Below, piece by piece: positions 16,679 through 24,066 of a stretch of DNA of 64,000 nt. This DNA comes from Hyphomicrobiales bacterium (lineage in GTDB: Bacteria; Pseudomonadota; Alphaproteobacteria; Rhizobiales; Rhizobiaceae). Where the stretch lies: contig JAFKJY010000044.1 of assembly GCA_017305835.1 (NCBI GenBank), positions 19,491 through 83,490 on the forward strand. Reading direction: 5' to 3'. The stretch's first letter is position 1. Each line of letters begins with the position of its first letter. The translations under genes were made by a program, and so were the position numbers. The notes under the pieces are model-generated. The model was not told where the DNA came from and ran no database searches. It worked only from the letters and a program-made list of their open reading frames with translations.

Positions 16679-17305
16679 CTACCAGTGCTTCGCGGTCGCG
16701 CTGACGTCGGCGAAGCGCATCGCCTGATGGACCATCGTGCGGATCTGGCTGTCCACCGCCGGGTCGCTGCACTCGAAATCCGGGTTGAAGCTCGCGAGCT
16801 GCGTGTTGACGATGACGCCGAGCGGCGTCGGCCAGCCGCGCAGCGAATGCACGATCGAGCGCATCGCCGTCAGCGTCGCCCCGCCCGCCTGCCAGCCCAT
16901 GGCGCAGCAGATCACGCCCACCGGCACGCCGTCGAGATAGGGCCGCTCGTCGGCCCGCATGTCCTCGACATAGTCGAGGGCGTTCTTGATGCAGCCCGAG
17001 ACGGAGCCGTGATAGGAGGGCGTCGACACGATCAGCACGTCGGCCTCGCGCAGCTTCTCGACGAAGTTCCGCGCCTGCCGGTTCCGCTCGCGCGAGCCGG
17101 GATCGTAGATCTCGTCGGGCAGCGCCTCGCCGGCGATCAGATGGGTGGTCGCGCCCAGCGCCTCGGCGAAGCAGAGCGCCCGGCGCACCGCCTTCTCGGA
17201 GCTGGACTGGGCGCGCTTTGTGCCTCCCACGCCCACGACGGTCAGCCGGTTGAGAAGCATGGCCGGCATCATCGGCCGTTCGATGACGGAATCGATCTGT
17301 CCCAT
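16679..17305 (-). CDS. NADPH-dependent FMN reductase
   Basis: A 208-residue flavodoxin-fold reductase of the SsuE/NADPH_FMN_red family: TVVGVGGTKRAQSSSEKAV (phosphate loop near the N terminus), ADVLIVSTPSYHGSVSGCIKNALD (the hallmark PxYxGxxxGxxKNxxD) and GWQAGGATLTAMRSI. It can supply FMNH2 to the LLM monooxygenase at 12552-13589. Starts: ATG 17305 is used; GTG 17335 and ATG 17272-17275 are alternatives, since no start has a convincing ribosome site. TGAAATTTCA palindromes lie about 60 bp upstream, in the direction of the GntR gene. Confidence 0.88.
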   Translation of the reverse strand: MGQIDSVIERPMMPAMLLNRLTVVGVGGTKRAQSSSEKAVRRALCFAEALGATTHLIAGEALPDEIYDPGSRERNRQARNFVEKLREADVLIVSTPSYHGSVSGCIKNALDYVEDMRADERPYLDGVPVGVICCAMGWQAGGATLTAMRSIVHSLRGWPTPLGVIVNTQLASFNPDFECSDPAVDSQIRTMVHQAMRFADVSATAKHW

Positions 17306-17363
17306 TGGAGCGCGTCCCGTTTGTCGTGCCCTCACGATAGCAAATCCGCGTGCCGATACAATA

Positions 17364-17399
17364 TCTGAAATTTCAGAAATCTAAATATTGAAATTTCTA
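17364..17399. promoter_or_regulatory. Palindromic TGAAATTTCA cluster, candidate GntR operator
   Basis: TCTGAAATTTCAGA at 17364-17377 is a perfect 14-bp palindrome. A second half-like copy, TTGAAATTTCT, follows at 17389-17399. The cluster is in the 201-bp gap between the GntR and FMN reductase genes, in an AT-rich island that contrasts with the GC-rich surroundings. It shares its core with the RidA leader site at 15721-15730. Confidence 0.5.
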
Positions 17400-17506
17400 T
17401 AGGCCGCGCGCACGCGTTGTCGCCGCCGGACGAGGTCACCCTCGCGGCAGATTCTCCGGCTGGGGAAAGTGGGAAGCGGCCGACAAAAAATACCGGGCCG
17501 GCCAGC

Positions 17507-18205
17507 CTATTTCAGGCCGTAGGCTTCGGTGTTGCTGACATAATAGTCGACGAAGCCGGGGAACTGGCCGACGCATTCGCGCATCGCCTTCTCGGCGCCG
17601 CGCGCGTCGCGCGCACGCATGCGGTCGACGACGTCGACATGCGACTGGCGCGACTTGATCCAGTCCTCCTGCTCGAGACGCGCGACCGCCCCGGCATACC
17701 AGAAGCGCGAGGCGTTGTTGTGCAGCACGACGACGTGCTGTTCCAGGATGCGGTTCTTGGTCGAGCGCGCGATCGCCCGGTGGAAGATCTGGTCGAGCTT
17801 GAACAGCTTGCGGAAGTCGCGCAGCTCCACGATCGCCAGATATTCGTCGGTCAGCTTGCTGAGGATCTCGAGGTCCTGCGCGTCGGCCCGCAGCGCCGCG
17901 ATGCGCGCGCTCTGGCATTCGATCAGGATGCGCGCCTCGTAGACGTCCTGCAGCTCCTGCACGTCGAGCCCGGCCACGATCGTCCCGGTCCGCGGCTGGC
18001 GCACCACCAGCCGCTCCAGCGCCAGCCTGAACAGCGCGTCGCGGACGCCCGCGATGCCGATCCCCAGCCGGCTCGCCAGCGACTTCTCGTCCAGCCGCGA
18101 GCCGGGCGCGAGGTCGCCGAAGACGATCGCGCTGAGGATCGTGTCGTAGGCGTTCTGGCGGCGCGACGTCGGCTGCGAATCGAGTTCGATGTCCAGGGCA
18201 AGCAT
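17507..18205 (-). CDS. GntR-family transcriptional regulator (FCD/FadR-VanR type)
   Basis: A 232-residue regulator with an N-terminal winged helix (residues about 15-80: AYDTILSAIVFGDLAPGSRLDEKSLASRLG, VRDALFRLALERLVV) and a C-terminal helical FCD effector domain with the metal-type His pattern (FHRAIA near residue 143, and HNNASRFW). It is encoded upstream of the FMN reductase gene on the same strand and may repress it and the RidA operon through the TGAAATTTCA sites. The effector is likely a pathway acid, but the sequence does not name it. Confidence 0.92.
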   Translation of the reverse strand: MLALDIELDSQPTSRRQNAYDTILSAIVFGDLAPGSRLDEKSLASRLGIGIAGVRDALFRLALERLVVRQPRTGTIVAGLDVQELQDVYEARILIECQSARIAALRADAQDLEILSKLTDEYLAIVELRDFRKLFKLDQIFHRAIARSTKNRILEQHVVVLHNNASRFWYAGAVARLEQEDWIKSRQSHVDVVDRMRARDARGAEKAMRECVGQFPGFVDYYVSNTEAYGLK

Positions 18206-18345
18206 GTTCGCGAATTTGAACTTTCAGTTTTCGCGATTCGTATAGGACATTCCCGCCACCGGGGCTAGTGACCGTAAGACGCAGCCCGAACCGGCCGCTG
18301 CCGACCGCGCGGCAGCGGACCCCGCCATGGTCGAAAAATGCCCGG

Positions 18346-19923
18346 CTATGCCTTCAGCAGGTCGCGCAGCGCCGTCTTCAGCACCTTGCCGTTGGCGTTG
18401 CGCGGCAGCGGCTCGTCGAGGAAGGTGAACCCGTCGGGCACCTTGTAGTCCGACAGCCGCTCGGCGCAGTGCGCCCTGAGCATGGCCGCGTCGGCCTCGC
18501 GGCCGCCGGTGTGGACGAAGGCATGCACCTTCTCGCCCAGCACCGGGTCGGGCCGGCCCACCACCGCGCTCTCGACCACGCCCGGATGGAGCGACAGCAC
18601 GCTTTCGACCTCGACGCAGTAGACCTTGAAGCCGCCGCGGTTGACCATGTCCTTCTTGCGGTCGAGCACATGCACGTAGCCCTCCGCGTCGATCGAGCCG
18701 ATGTCGCCCGAGCGCCAGTAGCCGTCGGCGAAGCTGGCGCGGTCGGCCTCCGGATTGTCCCAGTAGCCCGGCACGACCATCGGCCCGGCGATCAGCAGCT
18801 CGCCCGTCTCGCCGGGTGCCACCTCGCGGCCGTCCTCGTCGACGACGACGATCTCCCCGCAGGCCACCGTCTTGCCCACGGAGGCCGGCCGGATCGCGAT
18901 GTCGCCGATCGGCAGGATCGTCGCCGGCGAGGTCGTCTCGGTCGCGCCGTAGACGTTGACGAGCGACAGGCCGGGTATTTCCGCTGCCAGCCTGTCGATC
19001 GTCGCCTGCGGCATCGGCGCGCCGCCGAAGCCGCCGACGCGCCAGCTCGACAGGTCGAACCTCGCGAGCTCGGGATCGAGCAGGCACAGATTGTACATGG
19101 CCGGCACCAGCAGCGCGTAGGTCACGCGATCGCGCGCCACCATCTCCAGATAGGTCCGCGCCTTGAAGGCCGGCATGATCGCCGTCGACCCGCCGACGAG
19201 GATCATGGCGAGGATGATGGCGACGAGCCCGGTCACGTGCGAGGCCGGCACGGCGAGCGCCGCTACGTCGCCTTCGCGCAGGCGCAGGCCCTCGCGATAG
19301 TGGATCAGCGAGTGGATGACGCCGAAATGGGTGAGCACCGCGCCCTTCGGCCGGCCGGTGGTCCCGGACGTGTAGAGCAGGCAGAACGGGCTGTCCTCAG
19401 CGACGTCCGGCAGGTCCGCGGCGGGCGCGGCGTCGGCCAATGCGGCGAAGGGGCGGCCCGGCCCCTCGCCCACCACGAACACGCTGCGCAGAGCGGGTAC
19501 GTCCGCCGCCGCCGGCAGATTGGCGGCCTGCTCGCCGGCATAGACGATGCCTGCCGCGCCGCACTGGTTCAGCACGAACTCGATCTCCGGCCGCCGCTGG
19601 CGCGTGTTGAGCGGCACCGAGATCAGTCCCGCCCGCGCCGCGCCGAGCACGGCGAGCACGAACTCGAAGCCGTTGCCGAGCAGGATCGCCAGCCGGTCGC
19701 CCGGCCTCAGCCCTGCCGCGAGCAGCCCGCCGGCGACGCGGCCGACGGCGGCGTCGAGCTGCGCATAGCTCATCCGCTCGCCGCCCAGCAGCAGCGCGTC
19801 GGCGTTAGGCAGGCGCGCCACGGTGTCGCGCAGCATCGCGTCGATGTTGCGGGGCCTGTCCGCATAGGCGCGCACGACGCGGTTGCCGTAGTGGACCTCG
19901 CGGCGCGTGGCCGGTTCCTTCAT
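18346..19923 (-). CDS. Class I adenylate-forming enzyme, acyl-CoA synthetase
   Basis: A 525-residue AMP-dependent synthetase/ligase. Seen: the P-loop-like A3 motif YTSGTTGRPKGAVLTH (about residue 165), A5 YGATETTSPA, A7 YWRSGDIG, A8 DRKKDMVNRGG and the catalytic C-terminal lysine in ANGKVLK (A10). It activates a carboxylic acid to the adenylate and then the CoA thioester. ATG 19923 has GGAGGACG upstream. It lies directly downstream of the TetR gene and may be co-transcribed with it from the 39-bp element. The product could feed or follow the BKACE reactions, which consume acetyl-CoA and release acyl-CoA. Substrate unknown. Confidence 0.9.
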   Translation of the reverse strand: MKEPATRREVHYGNRVVRAYADRPRNIDAMLRDTVARLPNADALLLGGERMSYAQLDAAVGRVAGGLLAAGLRPGDRLAILLGNGFEFVLAVLGAARAGLISVPLNTRQRRPEIEFVLNQCGAAGIVYAGEQAANLPAAADVPALRSVFVVGEGPGRPFAALADAAPAADLPDVAEDSPFCLLYTSGTTGRPKGAVLTHFGVIHSLIHYREGLRLREGDVAALAVPASHVTGLVAIILAMILVGGSTAIMPAFKARTYLEMVARDRVTYALLVPAMYNLCLLDPELARFDLSSWRVGGFGGAPMPQATIDRLAAEIPGLSLVNVYGATETTSPATILPIGDIAIRPASVGKTVACGEIVVVDEDGREVAPGETGELLIAGPMVVPGYWDNPEADRASFADGYWRSGDIGSIDAEGYVHVLDRKKDMVNRGGFKVYCVEVESVLSLHPGVVESAVVGRPDPVLGEKVHAFVHTGGREADAAMLRAHCAERLSDYKVPDGFTFLDEPLPRNANGKVLKTALRDLLKA

Positions 19924-19956
19924 CGCGTCCTCCGTCCTGTCGCGCGCGGCAACCGC

Positions 19957-20706
19957 CTACGCCGCCGCGCCGTCCTTCCGGCGCGAGAGTATCCCCTCCA
20001 GCCCGGCGATGACCATGTCGACATAGAGCTCGAAGCCGCCTGTCAGCGGGTTCACCCGGCCGCTCTGCCAGCGCACGATGAAAGCTTTGTTGGACAGGAG
20101 GTCGAGGTGCTCGACCAGCAGCGGATAGTCCTCGGCCGGCAGCGCCCGCACGCGGTCTTCCAGCTCCGCCGCCCAGTCGACCGGGTCGTCGTCCGGCATC
20201 GGCGCCAGCTCCAGCGTCACGTAGCCGATCATCGCCGCCACCACCGCATTGTAGGCGTCGACGATGCGCGGCGCCTCGAAGCCCGCCGCCTTCAGCGCGG
20301 CGAGGATCTGCTCGACCAGCAGCGGGTTGATGCCGGAGTTCGAGACGAGCTGCGCGCCGAGCAGCGGCGCGATGTTCGGGTGCCTCTGCAGCGACTGCCG
20401 GTAGCGTTCGAGCAGCCCGCGCAGCCAGCCGCGCCAGTCCTCCTGCGGCGGGAACGGCGGCGCCACGTCGTGGAAGGCGATGGTCGCCACCTCCGCCAGC
20501 ACGGCGTTGCGGCCGCCGGCGAAGTGCCAGTAGAGCGCCGTCGGGTAGACGTTGAGCTTGCGCGCCGCGTCGCGCAGGCTGAACGTCTCCAGGCCCTTCT
20601 CGTCGATCAGCTCCAGCGCCGTCTTCACGATCTGCTCGCGCGTCAGGCTGTCGGCGGAATCCTTGGGAGGCCGCCCGCGCGGCTTCGCTTCCGACTTGCG
20701 CTTCAT
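19957..20706 (-). CDS. TetR-family transcriptional regulator
   Basis: A 249-residue TetR repressor. The helix-turn-helix is at about residues 25-65 (EQIVKTALELIDEKGLETFS, RDAARKLNVYPTALYWHF), preceded by a basic AT-hook-like RGRPPK tail. ATG 20706 is chosen because GGAGGGAA precedes it; the longer open frame to 20805 would run through the operator. Its promoter overlaps copy 2 of the 39-bp element, so autoregulation is expected, with co-control of the divergent phosphotriesterase cassette and, through copy 1, of the RidA operon and CMD gene. The ligand is unknown. Confidence 0.93.
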   Translation of the reverse strand: MKRKSEAKPRGRPPKDSADSLTREQIVKTALELIDEKGLETFSLRDAARKLNVYPTALYWHFAGGRNAVLAEVATIAFHDVAPPFPPQEDWRGWLRGLLERYRQSLQRHPNIAPLLGAQLVSNSGINPLLVEQILAALKAAGFEAPRIVDAYNAVVAAMIGYVTLELAPMPDDDPVDWAAELEDRVRALPAEDYPLLVEHLDLLSNKAFIVRWQSGRVNPLTGGFELYVDMVIAGLEGILSRRKDGAAA

Positions 20707-20763
20707 CCGTTCCCTCCGCCGCCTGCCCGGGACCGCCTTCGCGGCCCCTGTCGATTCCCGATA

Positions 20764-20792
20764 ATTGTACAGTTGACAATTAAATTGGACAA
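20764..20792 (-). promoter_or_regulatory. Predicted promoter of the TetR gene
   Basis: On the - strand -35 TTGTCC (20792-20787), 17-bp spacer, -10 TACAAT (20769-20764), about 58 bp before the TetR start. Same promoter sequence as that of the CMD gene at copy 1. Confidence 0.5.
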
Positions 20793-20800
20793 TGTTCAAT
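20773..20800 (+). promoter_or_regulatory. Predicted promoter of the phosphotriesterase cassette
   Basis: On the + strand -35 TTGACA (20773-20778), 16-bp spacer, -10 TTCAAT (20795-20800), 63 bp before ATG 20864. It matches the RidA-operon promoter in copy 1, so the orientation of the element is conserved relative to the catabolic operons. Confidence 0.5.
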
Positions 20801-20863
20801 TTCATAACGCCGGATCGGTCCTGTATCTAGACCCATTCGACAACGATCGAGGCTATCCACCCC

Positions 20864-21910
20864 ATGACCCGCATCGGACGAGACGAGCTGCGCGGACGCG
20901 CCCAGACGGTCACCGGCCTCGTCGATCCCGCCGCGCTCGGTCCCACCCTCATGCACGAGCACCTGATCTGGGACGTGCGCACCCCGGCGATGATCGCGAC
21001 CGGCGACGACGGCCCCGAGATCGAGCTCTGCAACTGCTTCCGCATCAATTACGGCCGCCGCATCGTCCCCGGCAATCTGGTGTCGCGCAGCGTCGACGTC
21101 GCCTGCCGCGAGGTCGCGGCTATGATCGAGGCCGGCGGCAGGACCGTGGTCGAGCTGACCTGCGGCGGGCTCAAGCCCGACCCCGAGGGGCTGGTCAGGG
21201 TCTCGCAGGAGACCGGCGCGCTGATCGTCATGGGCTGCGGCCACTATGTCGACGACTACCAGGACCGCGCCAACGAGGCGCGCTCGGTCGAGAGCTTCGC
21301 CGCCGAGATGGTCTCGCAGGTATTCGAGGGCGCCTGGGACACGGGCATCCGCGCCGGCATCATCGGCGAGATCGGCTGCCAGGTGCCGTGGACCGGCCTC
21401 GAGAAGCGCGTCCTGCGCGGCGCCCTGCTCGCCCAGGCCGAGACCGGCGCCTCGCTCAACATCCATCCCGGCCGCCACCAGGACCAGCCGCTGGAGATCG
21501 CCCAGTTCGTCCGCGCCAATGGCGGCCGGCCGGAGCGCACGATCATCAGCCACATCGACCGCACCATCTTCGACACCGACCGCATGCTGCGGCTGGCCGA
21601 CACCGGCTGCGTGGTCGAGTTCGACCTCTTCGGGCAGGAGCAGAGCTACTATTACTGGGGCGACATCGACATGCCCAACGATGTCATCCGGCTCCGCCAC
21701 ATCCGCGCCCTCATCGAGCACGGCCATCTCGACCGCATCCTGATCAGCCACGACATCTGCTACCGCACCCGCATGAGCTGCTTCGGCGGCCACGGCTACG
21801 GCCACATCTTCGAGAACGTGGTGCCGCTGATGCGCGCCCGCGGCTTCAGCGAGGCCGAGATCGACGCGATCCTCGTCGGCAATCCCAGGCGCCTCCTGAC
21901 TTTTTCCTGA
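20864..21910 (+). CDS. Phosphotriesterase-family metal-dependent hydrolase
   Basis: A 348-residue TIM-barrel hydrolase of the phosphotriesterase/Php family. Metal ligands seen: LMHEHL (His31, His33), GEIG (Glu169 where phosphotriesterases have the carboxylated Lys), NIHPG (His201), ISHID (His230) and the catalytic ISHD Asp297. The Lys-to-Glu bridge is typical of Php-like and lactonase-like branches rather than organophosphate hydrolases, so a lactone, ester or amide substrate is likely. First gene of a + strand cassette with an aminotransferase, an SDR and a BKACE, transcribed from copy 2 of the TetR-type element. Confidence 0.88.
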   Translation: MTRIGRDELRGRAQTVTGLVDPAALGPTLMHEHLIWDVRTPAMIATGDDGPEIELCNCFRINYGRRIVPGNLVSRSVDVACREVAAMIEAGGRTVVELTCGGLKPDPEGLVRVSQETGALIVMGCGHYVDDYQDRANEARSVESFAAEMVSQVFEGAWDTGIRAGIIGEIGCQVPWTGLEKRVLRGALLAQAETGASLNIHPGRHQDQPLEIAQFVRANGGRPERTIISHIDRTIFDTDRMLRLADTGCVVEFDLFGQEQSYYYWGDIDMPNDVIRLRHIRALIEHGHLDRILISHDICYRTRMSCFGGHGYGHIFENVVPLMRARGFSEAEIDAILVGNPRRLLTFS

Positions 21911-21924
21911 ACGGACCGGACCCC

Positions 21925-23253
21925 ATGAACACGCACGAAACGCCCCGCAACGTCAGCATCAAGTCGGCTCTGGAGGACGCCCGCGCCCGCTATGTCGAGC
22001 GCAACCCCGAGAGCCATGCGCGCCACAGGCGCGCGACCGAGGTCATGCCCGGCGGCAACACCCGCACCGTGCTGTTCCACTCGCCCTTTCCGCTCGCGAT
22101 CAAGGGCGGCCGCGGCTGCCACGTCGAGGATGCCGACGGCCACGACTATGTCGATTATCTCGGCGAATACACCGCCGGCCTGTTCGGCCATTCCAACCCC
22201 GACATCCGCGCGGCGATCATCGGCGCGCTCGACCGCGGCATAAACCTGTCCGGCCACAACACCGTCGAGCCGGAATTTGCCGAAGCCGTCTGCGCCCGCG
22301 TGCCCTCGCTGGAGCTGGTCCGCTTCACCAATTCCGGCACCGAGGCCAACCTGATGGCGGTGGCGACCGCGTGCATCCACACCGGCCGCCGCAAGGTGCT
22401 CGCCTTCCGCGGCGGCTACCATGGCGGGCTGCTGAGCTTCGGCGAAACGCCGGTCGCCACCAACGTGCCGCACGAATTCCTGATGGCGACCTACAACGAC
22501 GCGGCCGGCACGGCGGCCTTGCTCGAGGAGCATGGCGACGCCATCGCCGCGATCATCGTCGAGCCGATGATGGGCGCCAGCGGCTGCATCCCGGCCGACG
22601 GGGAATTCCTGAAGCTGCTGCGCGAGGAGGCCGACCGCCGCGGCATCGTGCTGATCTTCGACGAGGTGATGACCTCGCGGCTCAGCCCCGGCGGCCTGCA
22701 GGAGGTGCACGGCATCCTTCCCGACCTCACCACGCTCGGCAAGTACATGGGCGGCGGCATGTCGTTCGGCGCCTTCGGCGGCGGCCGCGAGCTGATGTCG
22801 ATCTACGACCCGCGCCGGGCCGATTCGATCGGCCATGCCGGCACCTTCAACAACAACATCATGACCATGTCGGCCGGGCTGGTGGCGATGACGAAGCTCT
22901 ACACGCCCGACGTCGCGCGCAAGCTCAACGCGCTCGGCGACGACCTGCGCGAGCGCTTGAACGCGGTGTGCCGTAAGCACGGCGCCGCCCTCGTATTCAC
23001 CGGCATCGGCTCGATGATGACGGCCCACTTCGCCGCCACCCCGCCGCGCAACGCCGGCGAGGCGCAGCAGGCCGACCAGAGCCTCAAGGAGCTGTTCTAC
23101 TTCGAGATGCTGGAGCGCGGCGTCTTCATGGCCCGCCGCGCCATGGTCGCGCTCAGCCTGGAGATCGCGCCGAAGGACTGCGACATGCTGGTCGACGCGG
23201 TCGCCGACTTCGTCTCCCTCCGCAAGCCGCTCCTGTCGGGCAGGGTCCACTAG
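21925..23253 (+). CDS. Class III aminotransferase (glutamate-1-semialdehyde aminomutase-like)
   Basis: A 442-residue PLP enzyme of fold type I. Seen: NSGTEAN (phosphate binding, about residue 136), YHGGL, the FDEV Asp246 that holds the pyridine nitrogen, and the PLP lysine in TLGKYMGGG (Lys273). The similarity to glutamate-1-semialdehyde 2,1-aminomutase is general (MPGGNTRT, FGAFGGG), and its catabolic setting argues against a haem role. ATG 21925 is 14 bp after the hydrolase stop. A role in transaminating a beta- or gamma-amino acid before the BKACE step would fit, since the founding BKACE acts on a 3-keto-5-amino acid; that is inference. Confidence 0.9.
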   Translation: MNTHETPRNVSIKSALEDARARYVERNPESHARHRRATEVMPGGNTRTVLFHSPFPLAIKGGRGCHVEDADGHDYVDYLGEYTAGLFGHSNPDIRAAIIGALDRGINLSGHNTVEPEFAEAVCARVPSLELVRFTNSGTEANLMAVATACIHTGRRKVLAFRGGYHGGLLSFGETPVATNVPHEFLMATYNDAAGTAALLEEHGDAIAAIIVEPMMGASGCIPADGEFLKLLREEADRRGIVLIFDEVMTSRLSPGGLQEVHGILPDLTTLGKYMGGGMSFGAFGGGRELMSIYDPRRADSIGHAGTFNNNIMTMSAGLVAMTKLYTPDVARKLNALGDDLRERLNAVCRKHGAALVFTGIGSMMTAHFAATPPRNAGEAQQADQSLKELFYFEMLERGVFMARRAMVALSLEIAPKDCDMLVDAVADFVSLRKPLLSGRVH

Positions 23254-23285
23254 GGCTACTCCGCCACTCCAGCGAAAGGCACGTC

Positions 23286-24032
23286 ATGGCCAAGGTCGTG
23301 ATCGTCACCGGCGCCAGCCGGGGCATCGGCAGGGCGACGGCCCTGCTCGCCGCCCGCCGCGGCTGGGACGTCTGCGTCAACTATCTCGGCTCGACCGACG
23401 CCGCCCGCGAGGTCGCCACCGAGATCGAGGCACTCGGCCGCCGCGCCCTGCTGGTCAGGGGCGACATGGGCCGCGAGGACGACATCAGGGCGATGTTCGC
23501 CGCTGTCGACCGCAGCCTCGGCGCCCCCGACGCGGTCGTCTGCAACGCCGGCATCACAGGCAAGGCCGGCCGGCTGGAGGATCTGGAGACCGAGACGCTG
23601 CGCCGCGTCGTCGACGTCAACCTCGTCGGCGTCGTGCTGACGGCGCGCGAGGCCGTGCTGCGCATGTCGACGAAGCGCGGCGGCCGCGGCGGCTCGATCG
23701 TGCTGATGTCGTCGGTCGCCTCCTTCATCGGCGGCGCCGGCGAGTGGCTGCATTATGCCGCCACCAAGGGCGCCATCAACACCTTCACGCTCGGCCTCTC
23801 CCGCGAGGTGGCCGGCGAGGGCATCCGCGTCAACGCGGTCAGCCCCGGCGTCATCGACACTGAGATCCACGCGGCGGCTGGCGCCGGCGAGCGCGTCGCG
23901 CGGCTGGTGCCCAACCTCCCTATGCCGCGCATCGGCACGGCGCAGGAGGTCGCCGAGGCGATCCTGTTCTTCATGGGCGGCGAGGCCGCCTATTCGATCG
24001 GCGCGGTGCTGCCGATCACCGGCGGCCGCTGA
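23286..24032 (+). CDS. Short-chain dehydrogenase/reductase (SDR)
   Basis: A 248-residue classical SDR. Nucleotide motif TGASRGIG near residue 8, NAGI, catalytic Ser in VLMSSVASF, and YAATKGA (the YxxxK pair). It oxidises or reduces a hydroxyl/keto group with NAD(P). Its position before the BKACE gene suggests that it makes the beta-keto acid that BKACE cleaves. Third gene of the cassette, 32 bp after the aminotransferase. Confidence 0.92.
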   Translation: MAKVVIVTGASRGIGRATALLAARRGWDVCVNYLGSTDAAREVATEIEALGRRALLVRGDMGREDDIRAMFAAVDRSLGAPDAVVCNAGITGKAGRLEDLETETLRRVVDVNLVGVVLTAREAVLRMSTKRGGRGGSIVLMSSVASFIGGAGEWLHYAATKGAINTFTLGLSREVAGEGIRVNAVSPGVIDTEIHAAAGAGERVARLVPNLPMPRIGTAQEVAEAILFFMGGEAAYSIGAVLPITGGR

Positions 24033-24066
24033 CGCGCCGCGACGACAACCTAATGCGGAGCCCGAA

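Larger units (their letters stand above)
20764..20802. promoter_or_regulatory. 39-bp duplicated TetR-type operator and divergent promoter, copy 2
   Basis: Perfect reverse-complement copy of 15796-15834. Palindromes ATTGTACAGTTGACAAT (20764-20780) and ATTGGACAATGTTCAAT (20784-20800) are separated by TAA. The second is nearly perfectly symmetric, the first only in its ATTGT/ACAAT ends. It lies between the TetR gene (-) and the phosphotriesterase-family gene (+). Confidence 0.78.

Noticed and set aside
18268..21924. Long + strand frame continuous with the aminotransferase gene
   Set aside because: Only the part from 21925 matches an aminotransferase. The upstream part is antisense to the acyl-CoA synthetase and TetR genes and crosses the 39-bp control element.
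21925..23253. Haem biosynthesis gene hemL
   Set aside because: The aminotransferase resembles glutamate-1-semialdehyde aminomutase only in general fold motifs, and alphaproteobacteria make 5-aminolevulinate by HemA (glycine and succinyl-CoA). The catabolic neighbourhood fits better.
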